From: Paracoccaceae bacterium
Lineage (GTDB): Bacteria > Pseudomonadota > Alphaproteobacteria > Rhodobacterales > Rhodobacteraceae
Length of the DNA stretch: 12,887 nt
Assembly (NCBI GenBank): GCA_009922885.1
Contig: RFUP01000027.1
Span: forward strand, 1 to 12,887
Direction of reading: 5' to 3'
Shown: one piece after another, positions 6,561 through 12,739 of the stretch
How the letters are laid out: every line of letters starts with the position of its first letter
Numbering within the stretch: the first letter of the stretch is position 1
Made by a program: the position numbers and the translations under genes
The notes under the pieces: model-generated
The model's database searches: none
What the model was told of the DNA's origin: nothing
The model's input: the letters and a program-made list of their open reading frames with translations, nothing else

Positions 6561-7622
6561 TTAGCGGTACTTGACCGTGGTGATCTTGCCGTCTTTGAAC
6601 TCGATCTCGCGGTAGTTACCAGCGGATTCGCCGGGGCCGATCAGTTCAACAGCGGAAGCGCCGACGTAGTCGATGTCTTTGCCTTCTTTGATCAGCTGGA
6701 TGGCTTTTGCCAGTTCACCCGGAAGGATCGGCTCGCCCGGTGCGTTGGCGAGGTCCATGACTTTCGAAGCCCAGTCTTTCGCATTGGTCGAACCAGCGGC
6801 CTGCATCGCCATCGCGATCAGAGCAGCAGCGTCGTAGGATTCCGGTGCGAAGGCTTGGGTGCCGTCAAAGCCAGCAGCGGCGGCTGCGGCTTGGAACGCG
6901 GCTGCGCCGTTCGAGTCGGTGCCCGGGTGCTGACCGAAGGAGCCGTTCAGTTCTGCGCCGAAACGCTCTTCGAGGCCGGCACCGACCATGCCGTCGGGCA
7001 GCATGAAGGTCGAGAAGGCGCCGGAATCGAGGGCTGCGCGGATCACGCCCGAACCACCCTGGTCGATGTAGCCAGCGACGACGAGGATTTCGCCGCCAGC
7101 GGCTGCGAGTGCGCCGACTTCAGCCGAGTAGTCAGCTTTGCCGTCTTCGTGTGCAGCCGAAAGGGTGACTTTGCCGCCAGCCGCTTCGAAAGCCGCTTGG
7201 AAGCTGTCTGCGAGGCCCTTGCCGTAGTCGTTGTTGGTGTAGGTGACGGCGACTTCCTTGATGCCACGCTCTGCGAGGATCTCGGTCATCACGACGCCCT
7301 GACGTGCGTCAGAGGGGGCGGTGCGGAAGAAGAGGCCGTCGTCTTCAGCGGTCGAGAGGGCGGGCGAGGTCGCGGAGGGCGAGATCATCGCGATGCCGTT
7401 CGGACGCGCGACGTTCTGCAGGATTGCGCCGGTCACGCCGGAGCAGTCTGCGCCCATGATGGCGGCGACGCCTTCGGAGGTGACAAGACGTTCTGCGGCA
7501 GCGGTTGCGGCGGCTGCGTCGACGCAGGTGGAGTCGCCGCGCACCGGGGTAACCATGGTGCCGTCGATCACGCCGCCAGCAGCGTTGATTTCAGCAATTG
7601 CCAGTTCGGCACCAGCGGCCAT
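6561..7622 (-). CDS. Branched-chain amino-acid ABC transporter substrate-binding protein, 5' end lost by frameshift
   Basis: Type I periplasmic binding protein (Peripla_BP_6, LivJ/LivK class) that should capture the substrate for the LivGFHM complex encoded just downstream. The 353-residue open frame begins MAAGAELAIAEINAAGG, which in intact relatives lies about 40-60 residues inside the precursor. Recognisable further on are DAAAATAAAERL, IMGADCSGVTGAIL, GIAMISPSATSPALS, FFRTAPSDARQG and TYTNNDYGKGLADSF, all normal for the family. The frame has no signal peptide. The real start, with ribosome site and first signal-peptide codons, is visible at 7669 but in another frame. The first strand of the binding domain is missing as well. 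As written, the product would remain cytoplasmic or not be made from a proper start, so the gene is probably inactive, or the sequence carries an assembly error here. No ATG, GTG or TTG in this frame replaces the lost start. Confidence 0.82.
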   Translation of the reverse strand: MAAGAELAIAEINAAGGVIDGTMVTPVRGDSTCVDAAAATAAAERLVTSEGVAAIMGADCSGVTGAILQNVARPNGIAMISPSATSPALSTAEDDGLFFRTAPSDARQGVVMTEILAERGIKEVAVTYTNNDYGKGLADSFQAAFEAAGGKVTLSAAHEDGKADYSAEVGALAAAGGEILVVAGYIDQGGSGVIRAALDSGAFSTFMLPDGMVGAGLEERFGAELNGSFGQHPGTDSNGAAAFQAAAAAAGFDGTQAFAPESYDAAALIAMAMQAAGSTNAKDWASKVMDLANAPGEPILPGELAKAIQLIKEGKDIDYVGASAVELIGPGESAGNYREIEFKDGKITTVKYR

Positions 7623-7669
7623 GCCGGGCGTAGAGCGGTGGCCGCAGAGGCCAGAAGAAGCTTTTTCAT
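7568..7669 (-). pseudogene. Displaced start and signal-peptide remnant of the substrate-binding protein
   Basis: ATG at 7669 has GGAG 7 nt upstream and begins MKKLLLASAATAL, a textbook start of a secretory signal peptide for this family. After about 13 codons the frame turns into unrelated residues (RPAW...) and stops at 7568, giving only 33 residues. The binding-protein body continues in a frame offset by 47 nt (2 mod 3) from this ATG. The family expects a stretch of roughly 25-30 residues between ATAL and the (T)P-GMAAGAELA segment, and it is absent. The junction is near 7628-7634. A deletion whose length is not a multiple of three explains both the missing stretch and the frame change. Confidence 0.72.
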
Positions 7670-7904
7670 TTGTATTCTCCCCAAGGGTGGTTCTGATTGG
7701 AACTCAAGGTCCGGAGACAAATCTATTTCGTGTGCTCATGAAAGAAAAGAGTTTCGTGATTGCGCTATCCGAATTTCATTCTGTTCTGCGGGGATGGGCG
7801 GGTTAGTTTGCAGAGGTAATTATTGCCAATCCATTAAGGCCGGGACCGTTGACGCGGGCAGGGGAAGGGCTTAGGCAGCCGGATCGGCGCGCGTGAGGAA
7901 CTTT
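7670..7904. other. Divergent intergenic region, liv operon / small membrane protein
   Basis: 235 nt between divergent genes, so it should hold promoters for both. It is visibly more AT-rich around 7720-7790. For the plus-strand gene TTGCAG (near 7818) with CATTAA 18 nt further is a poor match. For the liv operon I find no convincing -35/-10 pair. No strong hairpin or repeat was found. Confidence 0.4.
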
Positions 7905-8483
7905 ATGCGGAAATTCGTTGAAAAATACCGCAAAGACCTTGGGCGCGGGGCTGCATTTGTCGGCTTTGCTGCTTTGGCTGGCGGCGTGAGTTGGGTTCTG
8001 GGTTTCGATCCGGCATTCGGATCGGTGCTCGGCCTTGGAGCCGCTTTGGGCGTTCTGGGGCGCACCCATGGTTCGGGCGTTGACGTTGCGGCAATGGAGA
8101 GCGGGTTTGCCGGACCTGCGCCCTTCATTCGCTATCCTGACGGGAAGTATGTGCGCCCGAACGACAATGGGTTGAATAATGCCGATTTTCGCTGGGTCGC
8201 GAGCATCCTCTTGCCACATTACGGCACCTTGCGGCCTTTGGTGGCCGATCTTGATCGGGACAATTGGCAGACGCTGGATCCGGAAAGCGATCTGGCGGAT
8301 GCGGTGCTCGAAAGCGTGGCAGGCTTGATCGACGCGGTGCCGGATTGGGCCGAGGAAGGCCAGTTGCCTTTGGTGGCGCTTTACCTTTCGGAGCTGGAGC
8401 GGCTGTTGCGCGACACTATCGGGTTGGACTTTGTGCACCCCGAGGACATGCGCCCGGCGCCGAAACCACGGCAGATGAACTAA
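7905..8483 (+). CDS. Hypothetical membrane protein with two N-terminal helices
   Basis: 192 residues; I do not recognise the family. The N-terminus is short and basic (MRKFVEKYRKDLGR). Two closely spaced hydrophobic, Gly/Ala-rich segments at about 15-33 and 38-52 look like a membrane hairpin that leaves both ends in the cytoplasm. The remainder (53-192) is soluble, acidic, and contains FIRYPDGKYVRPNDNGLNNADF at 74-95 (with a Tyr/Pro/Asn-rich core) and a predicted helical half with LSELERLLRDTIGLDFVHPED near 161-181. The start is the ATG at 7905 with GAGG 6 nt upstream; a GTG at 7893 lies upstream of that ribosome site. It is divergent from the liv operon and convergent with the AraC-type regulator. 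Codon use matches the neighbours, so it is probably a native, lineage-specific gene. No enzyme motif is seen. Confidence 0.75.
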   Translation: MRKFVEKYRKDLGRGAAFVGFAALAGGVSWVLGFDPAFGSVLGLGAALGVLGRTHGSGVDVAAMESGFAGPAPFIRYPDGKYVRPNDNGLNNADFRWVASILLPHYGTLRPLVADLDRDNWQTLDPESDLADAVLESVAGLIDAVPDWAEEGQLPLVALYLSELERLLRDTIGLDFVHPEDMRPAPKPRQMN

Positions 8484-8529
8484 TCGCGGCGTTTCAGCCT
8501 GTTAACCTGCGAAATTGGCCATTTCCGAA

Positions 8530-8573
8530 GCGTATGGATTGCGTATGGATTGCGTATGGCTTGCGGCATGACG
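8530..8573. repeat. 11-bp direct tandem repeat
   Basis: Two perfect copies of GCGTATGGATT (8530-8540, 8541-8551), a third with one change GCGTATGGCTT (8552-8562), and a decayed fourth GCGGCATGACG (8563-8573). The unit is one helical turn of DNA, so identical faces line up. It lies 46 nt after the stop of the small membrane protein gene. Confidence 0.85.
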
Positions 8574-8578
8574 TTTGC

Positions 8579-8609
8579 CCGCGCGCGCCGCGTTAAGGGC
8601 TGCGCGCGG
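8579..8609. repeat. GC-rich inverted repeat
   Basis: Perfect 8-nt arms CCGCGCGC (8579-8586) and GCGCGCGG (8602-8609) separated by 15 nt. No T-run follows on either strand, so it is not a standard intrinsic terminator. Given the local GC content, a chance occurrence is possible. Confidence 0.4.
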
Positions 8610-8642
8610 TGGGGAAAGGTTTGAGCCTCTGGCATGGGCAGA

Positions 8643-8673
8643 CCGGGGCGCTGCCCCGGACCCCGGGATATTT
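8643..8673. repeat. Palindromic intergenic element, copy 2
   Basis: Perfect 7-bp stem CCGGGGC (8643-8649) and GCCCCGG (8653-8659) with loop GCT, followed after 1 nt by CCCCGGGATATTT (8661-8673). It shares GGGGC-N-CTGCCCC and the 13-nt CCCCGGGATATTT with copy 1 at 2564-2600. Like copy 1 it lies between two convergent genes. Confidence 0.65.
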
Positions 8674-8712
8674 AGAAAAGAGAAAGCCGGGGCGCGATTT
8701 GGCGCGTGCGCG

Positions 8713-9720
8713 TCAGATCGAGAGGCGGGTGGCGTGGCTGCCGCGCTCGCGGTAGGGGGTGGTGTCGTAATGCGCGCGGTAGCATTTCGAGAAATGCGAG
8801 GGTGACGCGAAGCCGCAGGCCAGAGCCACGTTGATCACGCTCATGTCGGTTTGCATCAGGAGGTTGCGGGCCTTTTGCAGGCGCAATTCCATATAGTAGC
8901 GTTTGGGCGAGCGGTTGAGATAGCGGCGAAACAGGCGTTCGAGTTGGCGGGTGGACATGCCGACTTCCTTGGCCAGCGCCGCCGGGCTGATCGGCTCTTC
9001 GATGGCGCCTTCCATTTTCTGGATCACCTGGCTCAGTTTCGGGTGGCGCACGCCGATGCGGGTGGGCACGGAGAGACGCTGGGTGTCCTGGTCGGTGCGG
9101 ATCGAGTTGTAGATCAGCTGATCGGCCACGAGATTGGCGGTGTCTTCGCCGTGATCATCGGCGATGAGTTTCAGCATGAGGTCGATCGAGGAGGTGCCGC
9201 CTGCGGTGGAGAGGCGGTTGCCGTCGACGACGAAGACGGATTTCGTGAGGCGGACCTCTTCGAATTCCTCGATGAAGCTGTCCTGATTCTCCCAGTGGAT
9301 GGTGGCGCGTTTGCCATCCAGGAGACCGGCTTTGGCGAGCGAATAGGCGGCTGTGCAGAGGCCGCCGAGCGGCATGCCTTTGCGGGCTTCTCGGCGGAGC
9401 CAGCTCATGAGTTTCTTCGACGTGGATTTGGCCACGTTGATGCCGCCGCAGACGAGGATCGTATCCTCGCGTTCAAGCTCGATGAGATCGGCGTCGAGTT
9501 TGAATTCGGTGCCCGCAGAGCAAGAGACGGTATTGCCGCCTTCGCCGATGAGCATCCAGCTGTAGACTTTCTCGTCGAGCATGCGGTTGGCGATGCGCAG
9601 GCATTCCAAGGCAGAGGCGAAACTCAGCAAAGTGAAGTTATCGAGGAGCACAAAAACAAAGCGCCGAGGCACGGATGACTTCGCGCGACCAATTGCAGAG
9701 GTATTTGTGGCAGGCTTCAT
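8713..9720 (-). CDS. GlxA/GbdR-type AraC-family transcriptional regulator
   Basis: 335-residue regulator with an N-terminal DJ-1/PfpI-like domain (about 20-190) and a C-terminal AraC-type DNA-binding domain (about 225-330). The first domain starts FVFVLLDNFTLLSFASALECLR and has the elbow GGLCTAAYSLAKAGLLDG with Cys122; such domains in this family sense ligands and are usually not enzymes. Helix-turn-helix 1 is around 246-267 (PAALAKEVGMSTRQLERLFRR), helix 2 around 294-316 (SVINVALACGFASPSHFSKCYR). Overall it resembles GbdR, CdhR and ArgR of Pseudomonas, regulators of betaine, carnitine and arginine catabolism, but no target can be named. The ATG at 9720 has GGAGG upstream at proper distance. 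The frame stays open beyond that, antisense to the DAHP synthase gene, which is coincidental. It is divergent from the DAHP synthase gene with 180 nt between them. Confidence 0.9.
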   Translation of the reverse strand: MKPATNTSAIGRAKSSVPRRFVFVLLDNFTLLSFASALECLRIANRMLDEKVYSWMLIGEGGNTVSCSAGTEFKLDADLIELEREDTILVCGGINVAKSTSKKLMSWLRREARKGMPLGGLCTAAYSLAKAGLLDGKRATIHWENQDSFIEEFEEVRLTKSVFVVDGNRLSTAGGTSSIDLMLKLIADDHGEDTANLVADQLIYNSIRTDQDTQRLSVPTRIGVRHPKLSQVIQKMEGAIEEPISPAALAKEVGMSTRQLERLFRRYLNRSPKRYYMELRLQKARNLLMQTDMSVINVALACGFASPSHFSKCYRAHYDTTPYRERGSHATRLSI

Positions 9721-9900
9721 GGCGCTCCTCCGGTCCACCCGTGTTTTTGAAGAAATGCCCGTTTCACCACGCCGCCGCAAGAGCCAGTATCCGAAAGCGA
9801 CGCGATATGGCGTGATTGAGTTGTGACTATTTCCGAACTGGTTCTTTCCCTGTTCCCGCAGTATAGGGGGGCTTCCGAGCCTTAGACGAAGGGGACTATC
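9721..9900. promoter_or_regulatory. Divergent promoter region, regulator / DAHP synthase
   Basis: 180 nt that must contain start signals for both genes. TATAGG near 9861 could be the -10 for the plus-strand gene, about 35 nt before its ATG, but no good -35 stands in front of it. AAGGGG 6 nt before the ATG is the ribosome site. I see no clear operator; the poly-purine/pyrimidine composition gives no obvious dyad. Confidence 0.4.
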
Positions 9901-11268
9901 ATGACCGAATGGCAGAAATCGAACTGGCGCAACAAGCCCCGGATTCAGATGCCTGACTATCCGGACGCAGCCGCGTTGACCTCTGTGGAAGCGCAACTGT
10001 CGAAATATCCCCCGCTGGTCTTTGCTGGCGAGGCCCGGAAGCTGAAGAAGGCTTTGGGAGCGGCGTCGCGCGGGGAGGCGTTCTTGTTGCAGGGCGGTGA
10101 CTGCGCCGAGGCGTTCGATCAATTCAGCGCCAATGCGATCCGTGACACCTTCAAGGTGATGTTGCAGATGGCGATGGTGCTGACCTATGGCGCGAAAGTG
10201 CCAGTGGTGAAAGTGGGCCGCATGGCGGGCCAGTTTGCCAAGCCGCGTTCGGCTCCGACCGAAGTGGTGAACGGGCTGGAATTGCCGTCTTACCGCGGTG
10301 ATATCATCAACGAATTGGAACCGACGCTGGAGGCGCGTATTCCGCGCCCCGAGAAAATGCTGCAGGCCTATCTGCAGGCGGCGGCCACGCTGAACCTGCT
10401 GCGCGCCTTCTCGACGGGCGGCTATGCCGATGTGCATCAGGTGCACAGCTGGACGCTGGGCTTCACCGAGAGCGAGAAGGCGAGCCGCTTCCGCGATATG
10501 GCGGCGCGGATTTCCGACACGCTCGATTTCATGAAAGCGGCCGGGCTTGATAGCGCGGCGCGCCACGAGTTGCAGACGGTGGATTTCTACACCTCGCACG
10601 AGGCGCTTCTCTTGGAATACGAAGAGGCGCTGTGCCGGAATGACTCGACCTCCGGCAAATGGCTGGCAGGTTCGGGCCATATGATCTGGATCGGAGATCG
10701 CACCCGCCAGCCCGATGGCGCGCATGTGGAATTCTGCCGAGGTGTCTTGAACCCGATCGGGTTGAAGTGCGGCCCGACGACGACGGCGGATGATCTGAAA
10801 GTGCTGATGAAGAAGCTCAACCCCGAGAATGAAGCGGGCAAGCTGACGCTGATCGCGCGTTTCGGGGCGGGCAAGGTGGGCGAGCATCTGCCGCGCCTCG
10901 TGAAAGCCGTGCGTGAAGAGGGCGCGAATGTGGTGTGGGTGTGTGATCCGATGCATGGCAACACCATCAAATCGTCCTCGGGCTACAAGACGCGGCCCTT
11001 CGATTCCGTGCTGCGCGAAGTGCGCGAGTTCTTCGGTGTGCATAAGGCCGAGGGCACGATCCCGGGCGGTGTGCATTTCGAGATGACGGGCCAGGATGTG
11101 ACGGAGTGCACGGGCGGGGTTCATGCGGTCTCGGATGAGGATCTCTCGGATCGCTACCACACCGCTTGCGATCCGCGCCTGAATGCCTCGCAGTCGCTGG
11201 AACTGGCGTTCCTCGTGGCGGAAGAGCTTTCGAACCTGCGGCTGGAGCGGCAGGCGGCGGCGGTGTAA
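9901..11268 (+). CDS. Class II 3-deoxy-7-phosphoheptulonate (DAHP) synthase
   Basis: First enzyme of the shikimate pathway: phosphoenolpyruvate + erythrose 4-phosphate to DAHP, in the cytosol. 455 residues, the class II (plant-like, AroA-II) length, not the shorter class I AroFGH form. The divalent-metal ligands line up with the Mycobacterium tuberculosis enzyme: C68 in QGGDCAE, H352 in DPMHGNT, E394 in VHFEMTGQ, D424 in CDPRLNASQ. The spacing H-E 42 and E-D 30 is identical to H369-E411-D441 there. Substrate motifs KVGRMAGQFAKPRS (104-117) and GLKCGPT (287-293) are present. The N-terminus is typical, with WxKSNWRNKPRxQ-like spacing. It is monocistronic: an intrinsic terminator follows about 27 nt after the stop. 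A regulatory region for aromatic amino-acid feedback is not evident from sequence. Confidence 0.95.
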   Translation: MTEWQKSNWRNKPRIQMPDYPDAAALTSVEAQLSKYPPLVFAGEARKLKKALGAASRGEAFLLQGGDCAEAFDQFSANAIRDTFKVMLQMAMVLTYGAKVPVVKVGRMAGQFAKPRSAPTEVVNGLELPSYRGDIINELEPTLEARIPRPEKMLQAYLQAAATLNLLRAFSTGGYADVHQVHSWTLGFTESEKASRFRDMAARISDTLDFMKAAGLDSAARHELQTVDFYTSHEALLLEYEEALCRNDSTSGKWLAGSGHMIWIGDRTRQPDGAHVEFCRGVLNPIGLKCGPTTTADDLKVLMKKLNPENEAGKLTLIARFGAGKVGEHLPRLVKAVREEGANVVWVCDPMHGNTIKSSSGYKTRPFDSVLREVREFFGVHKAEGTIPGGVHFEMTGQDVTECTGGVHAVSDEDLSDRYHTACDPRLNASQSLELAFLVAEELSNLRLERQAAAV

Positions 11269-11275
11269 CGGCGCT

Positions 11276-11923
11276 TTACTTGATGACCCGAAGGTGGCCG
11301 CCCCGCACGGGCGGCCGCTTTTCGTTTGGGGCATCAGAAGAGGTGGCGAGGGCCACGGGTGGGCGCAGATCGGTGCTGAAACACGGTGTGCCCATGGAGA
11401 AGCGGCGCGGTGCCGTGCCGTAACCGCCGGGTGCATAGAGGAAGCCCAAAAGGCGGTCCGTGGTTTCGGGGCTGGAGGCGAGGGGCCAGAGGGTGAGGTG
11501 GCCTCCGAGTTTCGGGCGGCCGTAGCTGGCGGTGGAAATGAGGGAAACTTCGGCTACGGCGGCGGTTGTAAACACGCGCTCGACGGTATCCATGAAGGTG
11601 CGGCGGCTTTCGGGTTCGATGAAGATCGTGCCGGGCATGCCGCGGACTTCCATGCCGAGGAGATTGGAAAGGGCGGAGCCTGCGACGCGGAGGCGGGCGT
11701 GACCGGGGGCGATGCGTTCGGCGACGAGGAGCCAGGGCAGGGCGGCATCGAGCGCGCAGGGGTTCAATTCGGTGCGAAGGGGAGCACTGCGGTTGCCTTT
11801 GAGGCTGGCCCAATAGGCGTGGACTTGAGCGGCGAGTTGGCGACCGGTGCGGGGCAGATCGAGACCGTTCAGCGGCTGCATGAACGGAATGACGCCTTCG
11901 AAATCCTGCGAATCTAGGGACAT
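11276..11923 (-). CDS. PAS domain-containing protein (PAS_5/DUF1457-like)
   Basis: 215-residue predicted cytoplasmic protein with a single PAS-like region at about 20-170. The diagnostic stretch is LLVAERIAPGHARLRVAGSALSNLLGMEVRGMPG (about 65-98), followed by IFIEPESRR, which resembles the alphaproteobacterial PAS_5 (formerly DUF1457) family. No output domain such as kinase, GGDEF or HTH is attached. The C-terminal 40 residues are Pro/Arg-rich and probably disordered. The last 45 nt of the gene overlap the terminator hairpin of the convergent DAHP synthase gene, which starts 8 nt from this stop codon at its own stop. The ATG at 11923 has GAGG about 7 nt upstream. It is divergent from yicC. 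Function in this family is poorly defined; a link to cell-cycle or envelope control cannot be read from sequence. Confidence 0.8.
   Translation of the reverse strand: MSLDSQDFEGVIPFMQPLNGLDLPRTGRQLAAQVHAYWASLKGNRSAPLRTELNPCALDAALPWLLVAERIAPGHARLRVAGSALSNLLGMEVRGMPGTIFIEPESRRTFMDTVERVFTTAAVAEVSLISTASYGRPKLGGHLTLWPLASSPETTDRLLGFLYAPGGYGTAPRRFSMGTPCFSTDLRPPVALATSSDAPNEKRPPVRGGHLRVIK
11296..11322 (+). terminator. Intrinsic terminator of the DAHP synthase gene, inside the convergent PAS gene
   Basis: Perfect 8-bp stem GGCCGCCC (11296-11303) and GGGCGGCC (11309-11316), loop CGCAC, followed by GC and four T residues (11319-11322), then CGTTT. It is placed 27 nt after the DAHP synthase stop. It lies wholly within the last codons of the minus-strand PAS gene (ends at 11276). 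Confidence 0.75.
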
Positions 11924-12003
11924 GGTCTGCCTCGTTGGCTGGAAGCGCTCGATGGGGTCGTTTTTGCATGAAACGCGGGGATGGTGAGGGGGAAAGCTAA
12001 CAA

Positions 12004-12032
12004 TTGGTTAACCCTGACCCTCCGGATAGGGT
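12004..12032 (+). promoter_or_regulatory. Candidate yicC promoter in the PAS/yicC divergent region
   Basis: TTGGTT (12004-12009) and TAGGGT (12027-12032) are 17 nt apart, about 60 nt before the yicC start. GGTTAACC (12006-12013) is a palindrome overlapping the -35, and GACCCT/AGGGTC arms flank the -10. Matches are modest. The rest of the 168-nt region 11924-12091 shows nothing else clear. Confidence 0.3.
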
Positions 12033-12091
12033 CGGTGCTTGCGCGCTGGCGCGGCTTCTCATAGGGCTGGGGCAATGCAAGGAAGGTACTC

Positions 12092-12739
12092 ATGCTCACA
12101 TCGATGACGGGATTTGCCAGTGCGCGCGGCGAAGGATGCGGCTTTAGCTGGGTGTGGGATTTGCGGAGCGTGAATTCCAAGGGGCTGGATCTGCGGCTGA
12201 GAGTGCCGGATTGGATCGAGGGCTTGGAGGCTGGATTGCGGGCGGCTTTTGGAAAGGCTGTGACGCGGGGATCGGTTTCCTTGTCGCTGCGCCTGTCGCG
12301 CGAGGCGGGGTCGGTGGGCTTTTCGCTGAACGAAGAGATGTTGCAAGCCGTTCTGACCGCGATGGCGCGGGTGGAAGATGTGGCGGGGGCGCAGCATCTG
12401 GCCCTGGGGCGTGCGACGGCGGCGGATGTGCTGGCGGTGCGGGGCGTGTTTGAGGCGGGTGAAGCCGAGGCCGACACAGAGGCGCTATTGAAGGCGCTGA
12501 TGGCAGAGGTTCCGGCGCTTTTGAAGGCCTTCCAAGAGGCGCGCGCGGGCGAGGGCAAGGCGCTTTTCGCGGTGCTGGATCGGCAGATCGGCGAGATCGA
12601 GCGCTTGACGCTGGCCTCCGAGGCGGCGGCAGCGGCCACAGTGTCATGCCGCACTTTTGCGATCAGGTCGCAGCGGCAGCAGCCCCCACAGCCACTGTCA
12701 ATGCAGTTCAACGCTGGACACAGCGGGTCGTGCGGGTAG
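12092..12739 (+). CDS. yicC: YicC/YloC family endoribonuclease, C-terminus lost
   Basis: YicC-family proteins are cytoplasmic endoribonucleases of about 290 residues. This frame codes 215. The N-terminus MLTSMTGFASARGEG, then LRSVNSKGLDLRLRVPDW, and GKAVTRGSVSLSLRLSR (54-70) are clear family motifs, and EGKALFAVLDRQIGEIERL (154-172) is still normal. At about residue 182-184 (nt 12638-12645) the family sequence ends. The remaining 32 residues (VSCRTFAIRSQRQQ...) have no YicC character, and codon bias changes with them. The catalytic C-terminal part, which holds the conserved (DUF1732-type) domain ending in a MREQVQN-like motif, is absent. So the gene is broken by insertion, rearrangement or an assembly join. 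AAGGAAGG about 8 nt before the ATG is the ribosome site. In many alphaproteobacteria gmk follows yicC; it is not seen here. Confidence 0.82.
   Translation: MLTSMTGFASARGEGCGFSWVWDLRSVNSKGLDLRLRVPDWIEGLEAGLRAAFGKAVTRGSVSLSLRLSREAGSVGFSLNEEMLQAVLTAMARVEDVAGAQHLALGRATAADVLAVRGVFEAGEAEADTEALLKALMAEVPALLKAFQEARAGEGKALFAVLDRQIGEIERLTLASEAAAAATVSCRTFAIRSQRQQPPQPLSMQFNAGHSGSCG

Noticed and set aside
5845..6564. 239-codon plus-strand ORF opposite livG
   Set aside because: Antisense shadow of a gene with complete Walker A, signature and Walker B motifs.
6855..7874. 339-codon plus-strand ORF opposite the binding-protein gene
   Set aside because: Repetitive Gly/Ala/Cys/Asp composition without motif; the minus strand carries recognisable Peripla_BP_6 sequence.
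9721..11436. Long minus-strand frame extending the AraC-type regulator to 907 codons
   Set aside because: It is antisense to the clearly coding DAHP synthase gene and has low-complexity Arg/His-rich composition. The regulator has its own ATG with GGAGG at 9720.
12006..12013. GGTTAACC as a CtrA-type site
   Set aside because: Only a half-site (TTAACC) is present; the second TTAA at N7 spacing is missing on both strands.
11914..12645. Continuation of the Cys-rich minus-strand frame through yicC
   Set aside because: This part is antisense to a well-defined YicC reading frame and is Ser/Ala/Pro/Arg-rich low-complexity sequence.
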